Source of the DNA: Syncephalis fuscata
Taxonomy: Eukaryota; Zoopagomycota; Zoopagomycetes; Zoopagales; Piptocephalidaceae
Assembly: GCA_025786725.1 (NCBI GenBank)
Contig: JAHLTZ010000008.1
Span: forward strand, 372,001-436,000
Reading direction: 5' to 3'
Length of the DNA: 64,000 bases
The position numbers were made by a program, and so were the translations under genes. This document shows, piece after piece, positions 1 through 12,325 of the stretch (position 1 is the stretch's first letter; the number at the start of each line of letters is the position of its first letter). The notes beneath the pieces are model-generated. The model worked only from the letters and a program-made list of their open reading frames with translations. It did not search any database and was not told the origin of the DNA.

Positions 1-2610
1 GTTACAACAACAACAACAACAACAACAACAGCAACAACTACAGTTGCAACAACATATGCAATTACAACAACAACAACAACAACAACAACAACAGCTGCAA
101 TTGCAACAGCAACAACAACAAATGATGTTAATGCAACGAGCAGCTGTAAATAATGCTTTACAACAACAACAGTTACAACAACAGCAACAGCAACTTTATT
201 TACAACAACATTTGAAAACAAGGCAGTATGCCGAACAACAAGCTTATGTTAATGCGTTTTCACAACAACAGCAACAGGCAGCCGGCCTAGCTAATGCAAC
301 CAATTCACCTATGGCTGCTTTACAAAATAAGCAGTTATTAATGCAAATTCAACGTATGCAATCAGCCAACTTACTAATGCAGCAACAAAATGCCACATCT
401 TCTATGGTAATTATTCATAGTAATAACACTAATTAATACTAATATGTTACTATTTAATAATAGACACCCAATAAAGGAGGACTTGGCATTATGACACCAA
501 CGATAGCTACACCCACAATGTCAGTCAAAGATGAACAACGATACTCGCCACGTATCATTCCATGTGGTATTGTAGCAGCCAGTACAGGAGAACCTTGTCG
601 TCGTCCTGTCAATCAACTAGGTGACGTATGTCGACTTCATTACCGATTCCAACGAACACCACAACAAATTGCGGCAATGGAAACAGCTGCATCTAATACA
701 GCATCGACAGCAACACCACCTATTGCATCACCACCACCGGCCACTTCAATGATACCATTGGGTGCTTCAATGCCTCCTACACCTCAACAGGCATTAATGA
801 TGGGTCAGCCACAGGTAAATGTCGATTATACATGTTTAAAAGCTAACTAACAATACTATATCTGCACTGTTCCATTAGTCAAATACGTTTACTTGGAAGG
901 TTAATGTGCCATCGGCCAAAAGACCATCTAACTTTATTAATCAGCAATTATCACAAACTTCCATGATGCATATGATGAATGGTGCAGCTGGACAAATGAA
1001 TCAATTACCCGCTGATATTTGTCCATTCTGTGGCATGGACGAGTCACCAGTTGAAGATGATGAGGAACAGTTAGGCAATAGAGCGGTAACGGGCAAAGAT
1101 CGTGTACGTTGTGTGCAATGTCGTCGATCTCATCATTTATTGTGTACACATCTGGATAATGCCACGGTAGCTGCCGCCGTTAAAAGCTATCCCTGGCAAT
1201 GCAATGATTGTAAAACGTGTGTTGTTTGTAAAGAGGCCGGCGATGAATCCGAATTATTAATTTGTGATGGATGTGATCGGGCCTGGCACATGGGCTGTTG
1301 TGATCCAGCTGTAAAAGCATTACCAGAAGGTAAATTACTATTTGTTATCTAATTACATACTGATTACTAACTATTATTTACCATTTACCATTTAATATAC
1401 AATTACTTTTACACCATTTATTTTAGGTCGTTGGTATTGTGGATTATGTGCACGATGCCATAGTTGTTCTTTAAGATCGCGTAAATCACATGAACGAGCT
1501 ATGACATTATCATCGGATGCATTCCATCCTACAACTATGACCAAGGCAGGTACTGAAGGACGTGAAGTATTTGTGACCATGTTTTGTAATTTATGCCATC
1601 GTGACTATGAGGCTGATCGTTACTGTCCTGTATGTATTGAGACATACCACGCACCATCAACACAAAGCTCGCCAAATGGATCGGTAATTGGTGAAGGTGA
1701 AGAGGCAGCTACACCAGTTATTAATGATGTTGAAACGAAATCAGAATCAGTACCGGCATCAGTAACGGCATCAGCATCGGAATTGGTACCGACATCAGCA
1801 TCATCACGTCCACAAAGAACTGTCTCAAAGCTAACTAATGAACAAGTAGCAAAAGCATTAGCAGAAAGCGATGAAGATGACGAAGATGACGACGACGGCG
1901 AAGATGACAATGACAATGGCCCAACAAACAAGTCAGCCAATGAAGGAAGTCTATTACCACAACGAGGTCGTCCACGTAGATCACGTCTCCCACCACAACG
2001 TTATCCAGCTGGTGGTGAAGAGCCAATTGTCAATACAGCAACAGGCACTCATGGCCGAAAACGACGACGACCACCTATTCCACCCCAATCACCTGACAAT
2101 GACGATACAACAACAACAGCGTCAAGTGGTGGTACTGATAAAGATATGGTATGTTGTGATCGATGTGATCGCTGGGTCCACGTTACTTGTGATCCTTCAA
2201 TGACTGAAGCAGCCTACGAACGATTAGCCAATGATACGGGTGCCCACTATGTATGTCCATTATGTGCACGTTATACAGAAGTGCAATTAGCAGTACGACG
2301 ACCATTACAACATGGTAGGGCAGGTCGATATCCACGTAATGCACATCTAGTAGGCGATGAACAAAGTATAAAGGATGATGCACTTGCTGTACCGGTACGT
2401 GAAGTACTTATTGATGTAACTGGTCAGCGTGGATTGGCAGCACCAGCCTTACACGCCACAGGTCATGGCACATTTGCCGGTGATGGTCGATTTCGCGATC
2501 AACCTTGGCAGCAACAAAAGCAACAGCAACAGCTGCAGTCACAACAACAGCAACAGCAACAAGTAATGGCAGCGACCATTGGACTACCATCGACGAAAGG
2601 TGTATCTTAA
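1..2610 (+). CDS. PHD-finger chromatin protein with MLL/Trithorax-like PHD cassette (5' end outside window)
   Basis: Likely a histone-reading nuclear regulator. Four exons read in one frame: up to 406, 464-814, 879-1329 and 1427-2610, with introns of 57, 64 and 97 nt; the 5' end lies outside the window. The first exon is almost pure Gln (CAA repeats). Exon 2 has a Cys/His cluster (C, C, C, then C-R-L-H) resembling the small zf-C3Hc3H type found in chromatin subunits. Exons 3-4 hold a PHD from CPFCGMD to CNDCKTC, a second from CVVCKEAGDESELLICDGCD to WYCGLC, a CNLCHRDYEADRYCPVC segment, an acidic and proline-rich insert, and a third PHD (MVCCDRCDRWVH to CPLC). That order matches the PHD1-3 block of MLL/Trithorax proteins. 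A second Gln run ends the protein. No SET domain follows, so it is not a full MLL homologue. Frame is intact. Confidence 0.85.
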
Positions 2611-2775
2611 TAGTATTATTCATTTGATAAACCATTGATTAATAATAATAATAATAAAAATAAACTATTAATAACATTGGCAACAATAGTAGACCATTAG
2701 CAATAGTGACTACTCTAATACTACTAGATATTACAAATAATACCAAAGTATTTATTTAATTACTAATTAATCAAT

Positions 2776-5700
2776 CTAGAACAGTCCAACAACACGACCA
2801 TTCTCGATATCGACATCATAGAAGCAGGGACGAGTAGTTAGACCAGGCATGGTTTGCATTTCGCCAAGTAATGGATAAAGGAAACCAGCCCCGACACTGG
2901 CCCGAATATCACGAATAGGCACAGTGAATCCAGTGGGCACATTTTTAAGATTTGGATCATGTGATAAACTTAAATGAGTCTTGGCCATACAGATGGGCAG
3001 ATGAGCAAAGCCTTGACGTTCATAACGAGCAATTTGTTCACGGGCTTCATCGCTAAAGGTAACACCATCGGCACCGTACATCTCTCGGGCAATGGTTTCA
3101 ATCTTTTCGGGAATACTTGCATTGACATCGTATAACAAGCGGAAAGTATCGGAATTATCGGATTTACGATTACATACTTCAACTAGACGTTCAGCCATAG
3201 CAACTGCACCCTTACCTAGTCATATGTAGAATAAAATTAATATCTATACTGCAGAATATAAAATAGAATACAGTGCTACTTACCACCTTCGGCCCAATGA
3301 TTGCAAACAACAGCGTCATCGGCACCGGCTGCCTTGGCCGCAGTACGAATGGCTTCAACTTCGGCTTCGGTATCGGTGGCAAATCGATTAATGGCCACTA
3401 AAACAGCCACACCGAATTTACGAGCATTTTCAATATGCTTAGCAAGATTAGCCGCACCCGCTTCGACTAGTGCAACGTTTTCTTTTAGATACTCGGCGGC
3501 CAATGGACGACCAGGCACGACTTTAGGACCACCGCCGTGCATCTTCAATGAACGGACAGTTGCCACAAGTACCACAGCATCGGGAATAAGTCCTGAGGCA
3601 CGGCACTTGATATTAAAGAACTTTTCCATACCAATATCGGCACCGAATCCAGCCTCAGTTACAACATAGCCAGCCGATGATGGATCTTGGTCATCGGTAT
3701 AGCCGGCCAATTTAAGGGCAATGGCATCAGCAAGAATGGATGAATTACCATGGGCAATATTAGCAAATGGACCAGCATGCACAAATACAGGTGTGCCCTT
3801 TCGTTATAAATAAATAACATTATTATTATTATTATTATTAATGACACTATTATTTATAACTTACCTCCAGTGTTTGCATTAGATTTGGATTAATCGTATC
3901 TTTCATAAGTACAGTCATTGCACCACCTACACCCAAATCATCGGCGGTAACAGGTGTACCTGCTTTGCTGCTTGCTACAACAACACGGCCCAATCGTTCA
4001 CGCATATCCTCTTGCGATGAACTGAGCGCTAGAATGGCCATACATTCACTGGCCACGGCAATATCAAAGCCAGTCTGGCGTTCATGGCCTTGTTCGGTGG
4101 CATTCTGTCCAATGGTTATCTTGCGTAAGAAACGATCATTTGTATCGACGACACGACGCCATGTAATGGTATCGGGATCGATATCGAGACGCACAAATTG
4201 TGATCGTTCCTCTTCCGTTAAATCTTCTGGTCGGGTCTTATCAATGCCTAGTTTGCGCAGACGACGCAACATAATATTTGAGAATTTACGTTCGCCTTGC
4301 TTAATTGGACAAAGACGATTAAATAATGCCTATTAATAGAATACATATGATTAGTATGATTAGTGTTGGTATTTCTATTCATTACCTCATCGCTTTGTGT
4401 TGCCTCGTGGAATATACGCGTATCAATAGCTGCAGCTAATAGATTATTGGCTGCTACAATGGCATGTATGTCACCAGTCAAGTGCAAGTTAAACTCGTCC
4501 ATTGGAATGACTTGCGAGTAGCCACCACCTGCTGCACCGCCTTTAATACCAAATGTCGGTCCTTGTGATGGCTGGCGTACACAGGCAAATGCCACTTTAT
4601 TAAGATGCGCACCCAATGCTTGGGTCAAACCGATGGTTGTTGTTGATTTACCTTCACCGAGTGGTGTTGGCGTGATGCCCCAACGACAACATACTTGCCA
4701 TTACGACGATGGCGAAGACGATGCAGCACGTTAACATTGACCTTAGCCTTGTACTTGCCATATGGTTCAATCTAGCATAATTGAATGAGTAAATCGGTTT
4801 AATCATAATATCTGTGCTTATTATAGCTTACCTCGCTTGGGAATAGAGCAAGTTCACGAGCCAACAGCTGAACTGGCTTGGGTGTTTGGGCCATAGCAAT
4901 ATCGATATCGCTGGGTACAGGTTCTAGTGGAATAAGCGGTAATGGCGTTGGTACACCGACATGATTTTCAAGTTCTGCATGCTTCGCCGCAATGACTGTA
5001 TTGTTCATTAGCATGGCGACAGTCATTGGTCCAACACCGCCAGGTACAGGTGAAATGGCACTGGCCACTTCTTGAGCTGAAGCAAAATCGACATCGCCCA
5101 CCCAACGAATGCCTGATTTGCGAGTTGTGTCGGTAACAGCGTTCATACCGACATCGATAACAACAGCGCCGGGTTTTAACCAGCTGCCTTTAATTAATTC
5201 AGGCTTGCCGGCTGCTGCAACAACAATATCAGCACGTCGAACCTACCCATCTACTAGTTAGCAATGCATTAAACAAGTTATCCTATCGATCACCTACTTG
5301 TTCTTCTAGGTTCTGGTACGTGCATGGCAAAGTGTTGCCGTAGCATTGTAATTACAAAGTAGAGTAAATACCGGAAATCCCTAGAATAATGCTATTAGTA
5401 TAATCTAATATTAATGTACTCAGCAAGTATATCTAGCTACGTACAACAATATCACTACGACCAACGACAACAGCATTTTTGCCTTCAATCTCAACACCTG
5501 GTTCATTTGGTTAAATACAATAAACTATTTTTTAAAACTACACTTACCAGATCGAAGAAGCATTTCAATGACACCCTGTGGCGTGCAAGCCACAAAGAAT
5601 GGTTCACAGCTACGTTTGGTAAGCTGCCAATATTGATAGGATGGAATCTATTTATAATATTAATACAATGACTGTGTCAAATTATTTGTAATTATTGTAC

Positions 5701-6240
5701 TTGCCCATCCACATCTTTACGCGGATCAATTGCATCGGTGACAGCAAATGCATCAATACCATTGGGAAGTGGCAATTGAACCAATAGACCGTGTACTGTT
5801 GGGTCATCATTTAGCGCTTGAATTTTACCAATAATCTAAGTTAAATAACATTAATATTAAATAAAGCAATTATTATTATCATTATTAAGCTATCCATTCT
5901 TAATAATAGAAAATATATTTACTTCAATGAGTGTCGCTGTTTCCGGTAAATGAATATGAGAAAAGCGAACGCCAATCTAAAAACAATAACACGTATTATT
6001 GTTCATTAAAAATATAATTAATAGTGCGCTTGTTAGATCGGTAGTAAAACATACCTCTTCGGCAGCACGCTCTTTTTGACGAATATACAAGCTTGAGTCT
6101 TCGCGTCCGCCAACTTGCACAACGGCCAAGTGAGGTGTGAAATCTCCGTGGTCTTTACGTAGCGCCAATACCTGCTCTTTCAAATCGACACGAATGGCCT
6201 GCGCCATTGCTTTGCCGTCGATAACAGTGGCGGTAGTCAT
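2776..6240 (-). CDS. ADE3: C1-tetrahydrofolate synthase (dehydrogenase/cyclohydrolase/formyl-THF synthetase)
   Basis: Trifunctional enzyme interconverting one-carbon forms of tetrahydrofolate for purine, thymidylate and methionine synthesis. Exons (high to low): 6055-6240, 5923-5976, 5705-5835, 5548-5647, 5445-5497, 5298-5380, 4832-5242, 4386-4771, 3865-4329, 3284-3797 and 2776-3215. The N-terminal part has the dehydrogenase/cyclohydrolase signatures ([21 protein letters not shown]-like region, [24 protein letters not shown]). The C-terminal part is formate-THF ligase ([14 protein letters not shown]-loop, [30 protein letters not shown]). The intron at 5648-5704 uses a GC donor. Three apparent 1-nt deletions interrupt the frame, in exons at about 4678-4681, 5310 and 5615. 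The start at 6240 (MTTATVIDG) gives the cytosolic form; an in-frame upstream ATG at 6567 adds an Arg-rich leader typical of mitochondrial import. Confidence 0.93.
5648..5704 (-). other. GC-AG intron in C1-THF synthase
   Basis: The donor is GCAAGT and the acceptor AATAG. Only this boundary gives VDG followed by FHPINIG; the nearest GT donor gives the wrong phase. Confidence 0.8.
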
Positions 6241-6567
6241 ATTTGACGTGGGGGTTGCGTTTGCGGTAGAAGAGAAGAAGTAGCGCTGTACTGTAGCTAA
6301 CGTCGACAGGATGGGGCACCTGAAAGACCACGACTTTATTAGTCGCCCGTGCGTATCCACACAGCTGGGCTTATGATGCAGCGGACAATTGAATGGCACA
6401 CGTCTTGGCCCAATTAGGCCTTGCGCAGAAAGAGCAGCGACAGGCGTCCATCGCGTGCCCAAACGTGCTTGCAATCGACTAATATGGGCAACTGTATGAC
6501 GTAGTGATGCGTTGGAAATCAAACGATAACGCGAGTACAATGCAACCTGTTGGCAAGTAAGGGGCAT
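6241..6567 (-). other. Possible mitochondrial presequence extension of C1-THF synthase
   Basis: Upstream of the family-typical start the frame stays open to an ATG at 6565-6567. The 109-residue extension is rich in Arg, Ser and Leu, has very few acidic residues, and ends with an RYFFSS motif that looks like a matrix-protease cleavage site. Yeast makes cytosolic and mitochondrial C1-THF synthases from two genes, so one gene with two starts is an inference. A candidate 43-nt intron within this stretch (about 6309-6351, with a CTAAT branch-like motif) would shift the frame, so I leave it unspliced. Confidence 0.45.
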
Positions 6568-6639
6568 GATAACAAGAAGATGAAATGCCAATAATGATAT
6601 GTTAAAAATAAATAAAAGATTAAGATGGATAGTCATCTA

Positions 6640-7927
6640 TGTACTAATAAGGGCAATAAACAAGATCGTTTTTCTAGACATGGAAATAGTGTTGGACAAT
6701 AAATACGGTTTATTACGACGGTTTACCTGAATAGGCCTTTAGTTTATTGCAGATTTACCAAAATTGCTTCATAGTAACATGCTTGGCATAACAGGGTGTA
6801 TTAGTTGTGTTTAATAAATAATGCAATATTATAAGTTAATTTATAAGTAATGGTATAAATAAGAAATAAGACTGGTTTGTTGCTATGCAATGCTATTAGT
6901 TTGTAGCATTTGTAATAGTTGTTAATTTATTGATAAAAATACTAAATTTATATTAGCAAAAATAAAACACTGGTTTTACTACTCTTAGCATATTATGTTT
7001 TTAGCTCATACAAATATACTAATATGTCATTATAAATAAAATGTATACCAAAATCACATAGTCACAGTGAGCTATTTGTGAATTTATACAATACTTTAAA
7101 TTATTCAATGGATGACTTATTGCTAAAAATATAGTTCTATTTTAATAGTTATCTATCATAAAAACTATGTATAAACACATTAATAATAATGTGTTTAGTA
7201 TTAATGGTCGCGTTTTAATGCAATTGTCAAATGATATTGCTTTTTTGTCAAATATATATAAAGTACATTAAACAAACAGCCTAAATATTTGCTAATGCAG
7301 ATGTCTTGAGAACACCGGTTAGTCTATGTTTATAAATAACTATAGTACATGGCATATAGTTAGCGTATAGACTAATATTATATATCTATACCTACTCTCT
7401 ATTAATATAAATTACTAGCCGAATACAGCACATATCATGTAATTAGTAAATGATTAATTAATATACAATGCCACTTGCTCTTTATTAATATTATTTTGGT
7501 TATATAGACGATGTTTAATTAAACTAATATCTAATTATTGTAATTGTAACTTACTACGACAAACTAGAATTAAGGTAGCATCCACTGTGGATGTAGCGAT
7601 CACAAAAGCCACAAAGATGGTGCAGATGCGGCAGTAGAAAGTTTCATGATGCTATTGATTTGTTAAAACAAACAAACAAGTAGAATTGATATAGAGTGTG
7701 ATGATGACATCATTAGTTATCTGTGCTTATTTTATTGGCAATTACAGTCTTCAATATCCGCATATATCTCAGATAGCACATAAACACTGATGCAACAATA
7801 AAAGTGTAATAATGCGCAGTATCCATAGAAATCGTACTCTATGATCAAAGTACTTCATTTTATATAAGCAAAAAACACGATTGCAATCTATTGAACTGTT
7901 TCTTTTACTTTATTATAAATAAAACAA
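6640..7927. other. Intergenic, AT-rich, no gene seen
   Basis: About 1.3 kb of AT-rich sequence with frequent stops on both strands. It separates the 5' end of the C1-THF synthase gene from the 3' end of the RING gene, so it should hold the C1-THF synthase promoter. I see no repeat, RNA gene or conserved coding segment. Confidence 0.6.
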
Positions 7928-9162
7928 CTATTTATACGTTGTTGCTGCCATTAGAAATGTGGCCACACCAAAACCAACCGTAATCAACGACCGCTGTGTC
8001 GTTGTACGTTGGCATAAATGTCGTGCAAATGCTGTTATTAATGATCGAAGGTGTGCTAGTTGGTAGAATAGCATCTGTCGTCTCATTGCTAGTTCACGAC
8101 TTGAGCCATTACGTTGGTGTTTTAGAAATAGTAAGAATAGGTTCACAGATGACTTGGAATTACAAGAAAGCCTTACGGTTAGTTTTAAATGGCGGCGACA
8201 GCATGGGCATCGTATTGAATTAGTTGGTGATAATTCTCGGTTCCTAAGATTTCTTTCTGCCGTAGCTGTTGTTGTTGCTGCACGGTTAGGCGTGTCCATT
8301 GGTGTAACTTCAGTTAGATTGAACTGTGGTAATGGCGATAGTGGCGGTGATGGGGGTGCTGTGGCCTGTTGTTCGCTCTGTGACATCCACCATGCACGCA
8401 TACATGCGCGATGAGCTACATGATCAGGTATAATACAAAAAGACTCAAGTAAATCGTCATGATCGCTCATTTCTGTTGCGTAGACATCATTAAGCTCATA
8501 CAGCTCATGTAGATAGTGTTTGTCACTTATATTTTCTCCCTCCTCCTCCTCTTCAGCTTCTATATTTATTCCAAAAGATCGCGAATGCTGTCGATACTGT
8601 TGTTGCTCATAATACTGCTGTTGATTATGATTACGATGGCGACTAGGTGGTAATGCATTCCTATTCTCGGTATTGGTGGCAGTTGCTGTTGAAGTGTTTT
8701 TGGCGAAGAGTAAGGCTGCATATCGCCTAGACCAACGCCTTGACATATCATGCAGTCGTCATCGGTTCGTTCTATGGGAGCCGGTCGGCCTACACATACC
8801 CAACGACGCCGTTCACGCTCAAATCGACGGTTAATCGTCCAGTGGATCCATTCATCGACGACAATCACTAGTGCCAATAGCAGCGATGTACGCCAAATAT
8901 GTTGACGCTTGAAGAATATTGGGAAGCGCGGTAAATTGGGCCGTATAACTCTTAGAATGACAACAGCTACAAGCAGGTAATAGCTTGATAGGTATCGGCG
9001 TTCTTGGTCCGAAAAGCGAACTGGTATCCAAATTTGCTGACGACGATCAAGTAGCGAGACTTTAGCCCACGCAGAAAACGACCAAGCTAGCGCGGCTACT
9101 CGGATAGACGGATGCCACAAGTGTCTCAAGACAGGCTTGAGCGGTTTACTAAGAAAAGCCAT
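7928..9162 (-). CDS. Membrane-anchored RING-type protein with disrupted frame
   Basis: Probable E3 ubiquitin ligase of an internal membrane. The start at 9162 (MAFLSKPLKP) is followed by hydrophobic segments (SYYLLVAVVILRV, TSLLLALVIVVDEWI). A first half RING (DDCMICQG) lies near 8750. The second half, FCIIPDHVAHRACMRAWW followed much later by CPCC, lies in another frame after a long insert of Gln, Asn and Glu runs and a Pro-rich stretch. The C terminus has a last hydrophobic stretch (TVGFGVATFLM). The two halves overlap in different frames at 8566-8746, so the sequence carries a frameshift or an unrecognised intron. The RING insert is much longer than in ordinary RINGs. I cannot name an orthologue. 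Confidence 0.55.
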
Positions 9163-9702
9163 GCTAGGCAATGATAGTGACTATTAAACGGACAAGTAGC
9201 GCACCAACAATGACAGACACAAAAGTAGCAATAGTAGCAATAGTGGCAATAAATGTTTCTACATAGAATAAACGTAGAATGCACTCGAGGCGACAGGTAA
9301 TGTTGTTCAAAGTTATTCAATGGCTCAATGTTAATGCCAGTATAAAATGACAGCAAAAGAGAAGGCGTTAACTTTCGAGGTGTGTGTGATACACATTCAA
9401 GTAATCTTTAAAGGGAATGACTATTTATGGTTGCGCACTTTTTCAAATAGTTTCAAATTTATTTGCTTGTCACCTGTGTGTAACTATTGTAGTATATTAA
9501 TAGCTGTAAAGAAATAACCCATAACTTTAATTAATAAAACAACTAATTAATATTACATATTTTGTTGTTGCTTAAGCGTGTATCCATTACCAAATTATGT
9601 TAAACATTTAAAAATGGTATTTTTATACTTTTATTCTCAATTATCAAGTGCCGTTATTGTTATTAGCATATGCGGGTGTTGTTAGAAATAAATGAAATCC
9701 AT
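9163..9702. other. Intergenic
   Basis: Short AT-rich spacer between the RING gene 5' end and the 3' end of the minus-strand F-box gene. A Cys-rich open frame at 9126-9356 on the minus strand comes from a TGTTAT-like simple sequence and does not look like a gene. Confidence 0.5.
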
Positions 9703-11545
9703 TTAAGCAAAAAGCCAACGATTAAATTGTTCCAACTCTGTATCAATACAACCAATGTGCACAGGAGATACAACTGATGGACGCCATGCTGATGAATCTG
9801 CCGAAGAAACAGCTGTGCTTAAAGTATTGCTGTTTGCTTGAGTAATTAATGCAGCAGTATGGTTTGAACTTGATTCTGCCATCGATAGTGTGGTCAATTT
9901 ATTGCCTGTGATTACATCAAGTAAAACGCAATTTTGTTGGCCGTGCTTTTCAAGTACGACTATAGAACCAAGTGCTCGTTTCAATTGAGCATCCACCGGC
10001 CAACTATCTTCGTATCGTGGTAATCCATATTCAAGTTGGCGTATTAAATAGCGTTTCTTCGCATCACATAACACTATCAGATCTTGTTCCGGCAGTGAAA
10101 TGACCTGACGAATGAATAAATGATTAAACTCCCATTTAAATCGATTTGCATTTAGACAAAGGGCAGAAAGACAAGTGTGGGTCGTTGTGTAATTATTATT
10201 ATTAGTTGAATGTTCAAGCAATACCATAGATTCATGGAGAAATGTCGTTTTTGCATCGCGTAAAGGCCCGTTATTAGGTATGGGCAGCATACCGCGAGCA
10301 ATGATCTGTGTTTGTCGACAATTATGTTGTTGCTTATTGTCTCTATTATTTGATGAAAATAAATGATGATGATTTAATTCCTTGATCGGCGTAGTAACTG
10401 TGTGTTCTACAAGCTCCCAGCAAAAAGAACGAGATAATCCACGGCATTGGAATATTTGCACTTTATCGTGGTCTACATGATGCAAATGCGCTGTATCAGC
10501 AATGACTGCGCCTTGTATATCTGTTTCTAGCTCGATATAATTAGCATATTGATTTGCTTCTAGCAATACTGCTGTCGAATGCCGGATATCATCCTGGGTT
10601 AATACTGGACGGCAGCTACCATCGTCTAAATCGCAAATGCAATGGGTCATGGGTCCTGGCTGGATTGGATGGCGCCACAACGCCCAACGGCCACGCACAT
10701 CCAACAACTGCTTCCCGATTTGATTTCTATACACTGATGATAAGAAAGAGCTATGCCGTTAAGCTGGTATAGCCATAAGTAATCGGCAGGAGAAGGCATT
10801 TCTGTAACTTCTGTAACATTTTCCTCTGATGATATTGCAGTCGATGCTAATGACGGCCGACCATGAATAATTACACTTCCCTGCGCCGTCATAAACGTTG
10901 AGAGAATATGGATGGTAGCTGATTTTGTTAATAAAACCGATGGCAGTTTAAGATCAAGCTGCTGCAGTGGCGATACCGGCTGTCCAGCCACATGAATAAT
11001 CGCCCAAATTTTGGCTGCATCATAAGCAAATAAGGTTCCCCAAGCACGTGTATTCAAAATGCTTAGTTGGGAGGGTATATTGTCTTTATTCTGCTTTAAT
11101 TCATTAAACGATAAGGATACCGAGGATGTTGTAAATCGACCTTGTCGCCAATTATCATCTAATTGAACACGTTCACAGAATATTTGCCACCAATCAATAT
11201 CGATATGCTTGTCAATGATAGATGCCCATTGACTGTGGCTTGCTTTTTTATTTCTGTGACTTGATCTTGCCAAGGATGATGCATGAGACTGTTCTTCCGA
11301 TAGCTGGCTGGCCAGCCGCCACGTCAACCAGTCCTCCTCGGTGTCACAAGTGGGGAAAGAGCGATATAATAATTCACGCCATATAAGGCGATCTGACTTG
11401 ATAATCCATATAGCTGCTTATTAGCACGTATTAAACGAATTAAATCAGGTGCAGGCAATTGTAATAGAATATGCTGTCGTATTTCTGTTGGTATCCTGAA
11501 CCAACTGTAATCATAGTTGATGCTGCTATAGATAGTAGTAGACAT
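9703..11545 (-). CDS. F-box protein (left member of divergent pair)
   Basis: Likely the substrate-binding subunit of an SCF ubiquitin ligase. The start at 11545 is followed by an F-box (IPTEIRQHILLQLP, then a WRELL motif typical of the F-box end). The next segment has an acidic-Trp region (EEDWLTWRLASQ) and a WRQG motif; the remaining ~450 residues look like a beta-propeller or other beta-rich domain without clear WD signatures. The gene seems intronless. Two frame breaks, at about 11393 and 10740, each fit one missing base: shifting the frame there continues the protein through DRLIWRELLYRSF and through VYRNQIGKQLLD. It lies head to head with a related F-box gene starting 780 bp away. The substrate is unknown. 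Confidence 0.7.
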
Positions 11546-12325
11546 GTTAGTGTAGAATGTATTAATCTATTGCGCTTGCTAATTGTAGGTGGATAGCTAA
11601 TAGTATATGGTTTATATGTAATGAATAAATGGATAATGAAGTCTGAAGAATGAGTAAAAGAATGAGGTCGGCCGCGATAAGAAAACCTGTAAATGGTACC
11701 AATAAAAAAGCAAGGAACAAGGCCGTTCTAATATTAGAGCAACAACATGCAGATGGTGGAATAAGCTGCAGCTATAAAGGATTAATCACTATTGCTAGAT
11801 CAATATAAACTTATTATTAAAGCAACTAAGCAATGATATACTACGAGTTGTAGTCATGAAAAATCATGGTCATATCACTTGCTTGTTTCGACCGATTAAA
11901 AAAAGGGACTGAACAAAACTGTTTCATTTCGAATGTAAAACATTGTTGTCGTTACGATGCTGACTGTTATTGTTATTGTTATTTTTGTTTTTGTTTTGTT
12001 ATCATAATATCAGCTAATCTTTCTTTATTTATTTCTATAAATTTAAATGTTACGATTTAAAATCTAAGGGGTTTGCTATGTTGAGTCTGGAAATAAATGT
12101 TGATTCGTTATGTCAATTCTAATTCACTAATGTCATTTCTTTCAATATTAACACCAACGCAAAATACAATAGTAATAGCTAGTTTTATAACGATATATCG
12201 AGTGCTGGAACTATTAGATATTTAAAGCTCAATTGTTTATAGTGACATACAATTATTAGCTACTAAACATCCAAATCGCATTACTATAATAGTTGCATAC
12301 TTGCAAAACGACAATCAATAAAACT
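11546..12325. promoter_or_regulatory. Shared divergent promoter region of the two F-box genes
   Basis: About 780 bp between two oppositely transcribed F-box genes. It is AT-rich, with a pyrimidine-biased stretch of TGTTATT-like repeats around 11960-12000. No coding sequence supported. Being bidirectional is inferred from gene orientation only. Confidence 0.5.

Noticed and set aside
1620-1940. Ser/Asp-rich open frame on the minus strand
   Set aside because: Complement of the acidic GAT/GAC repeats in the PHD gene's last exon.
3301-3669. 122-codon plus-strand frame within the C1-THF synthase gene
   Set aside because: Antisense shadow of the formate-THF ligase exon, with no features of its own.
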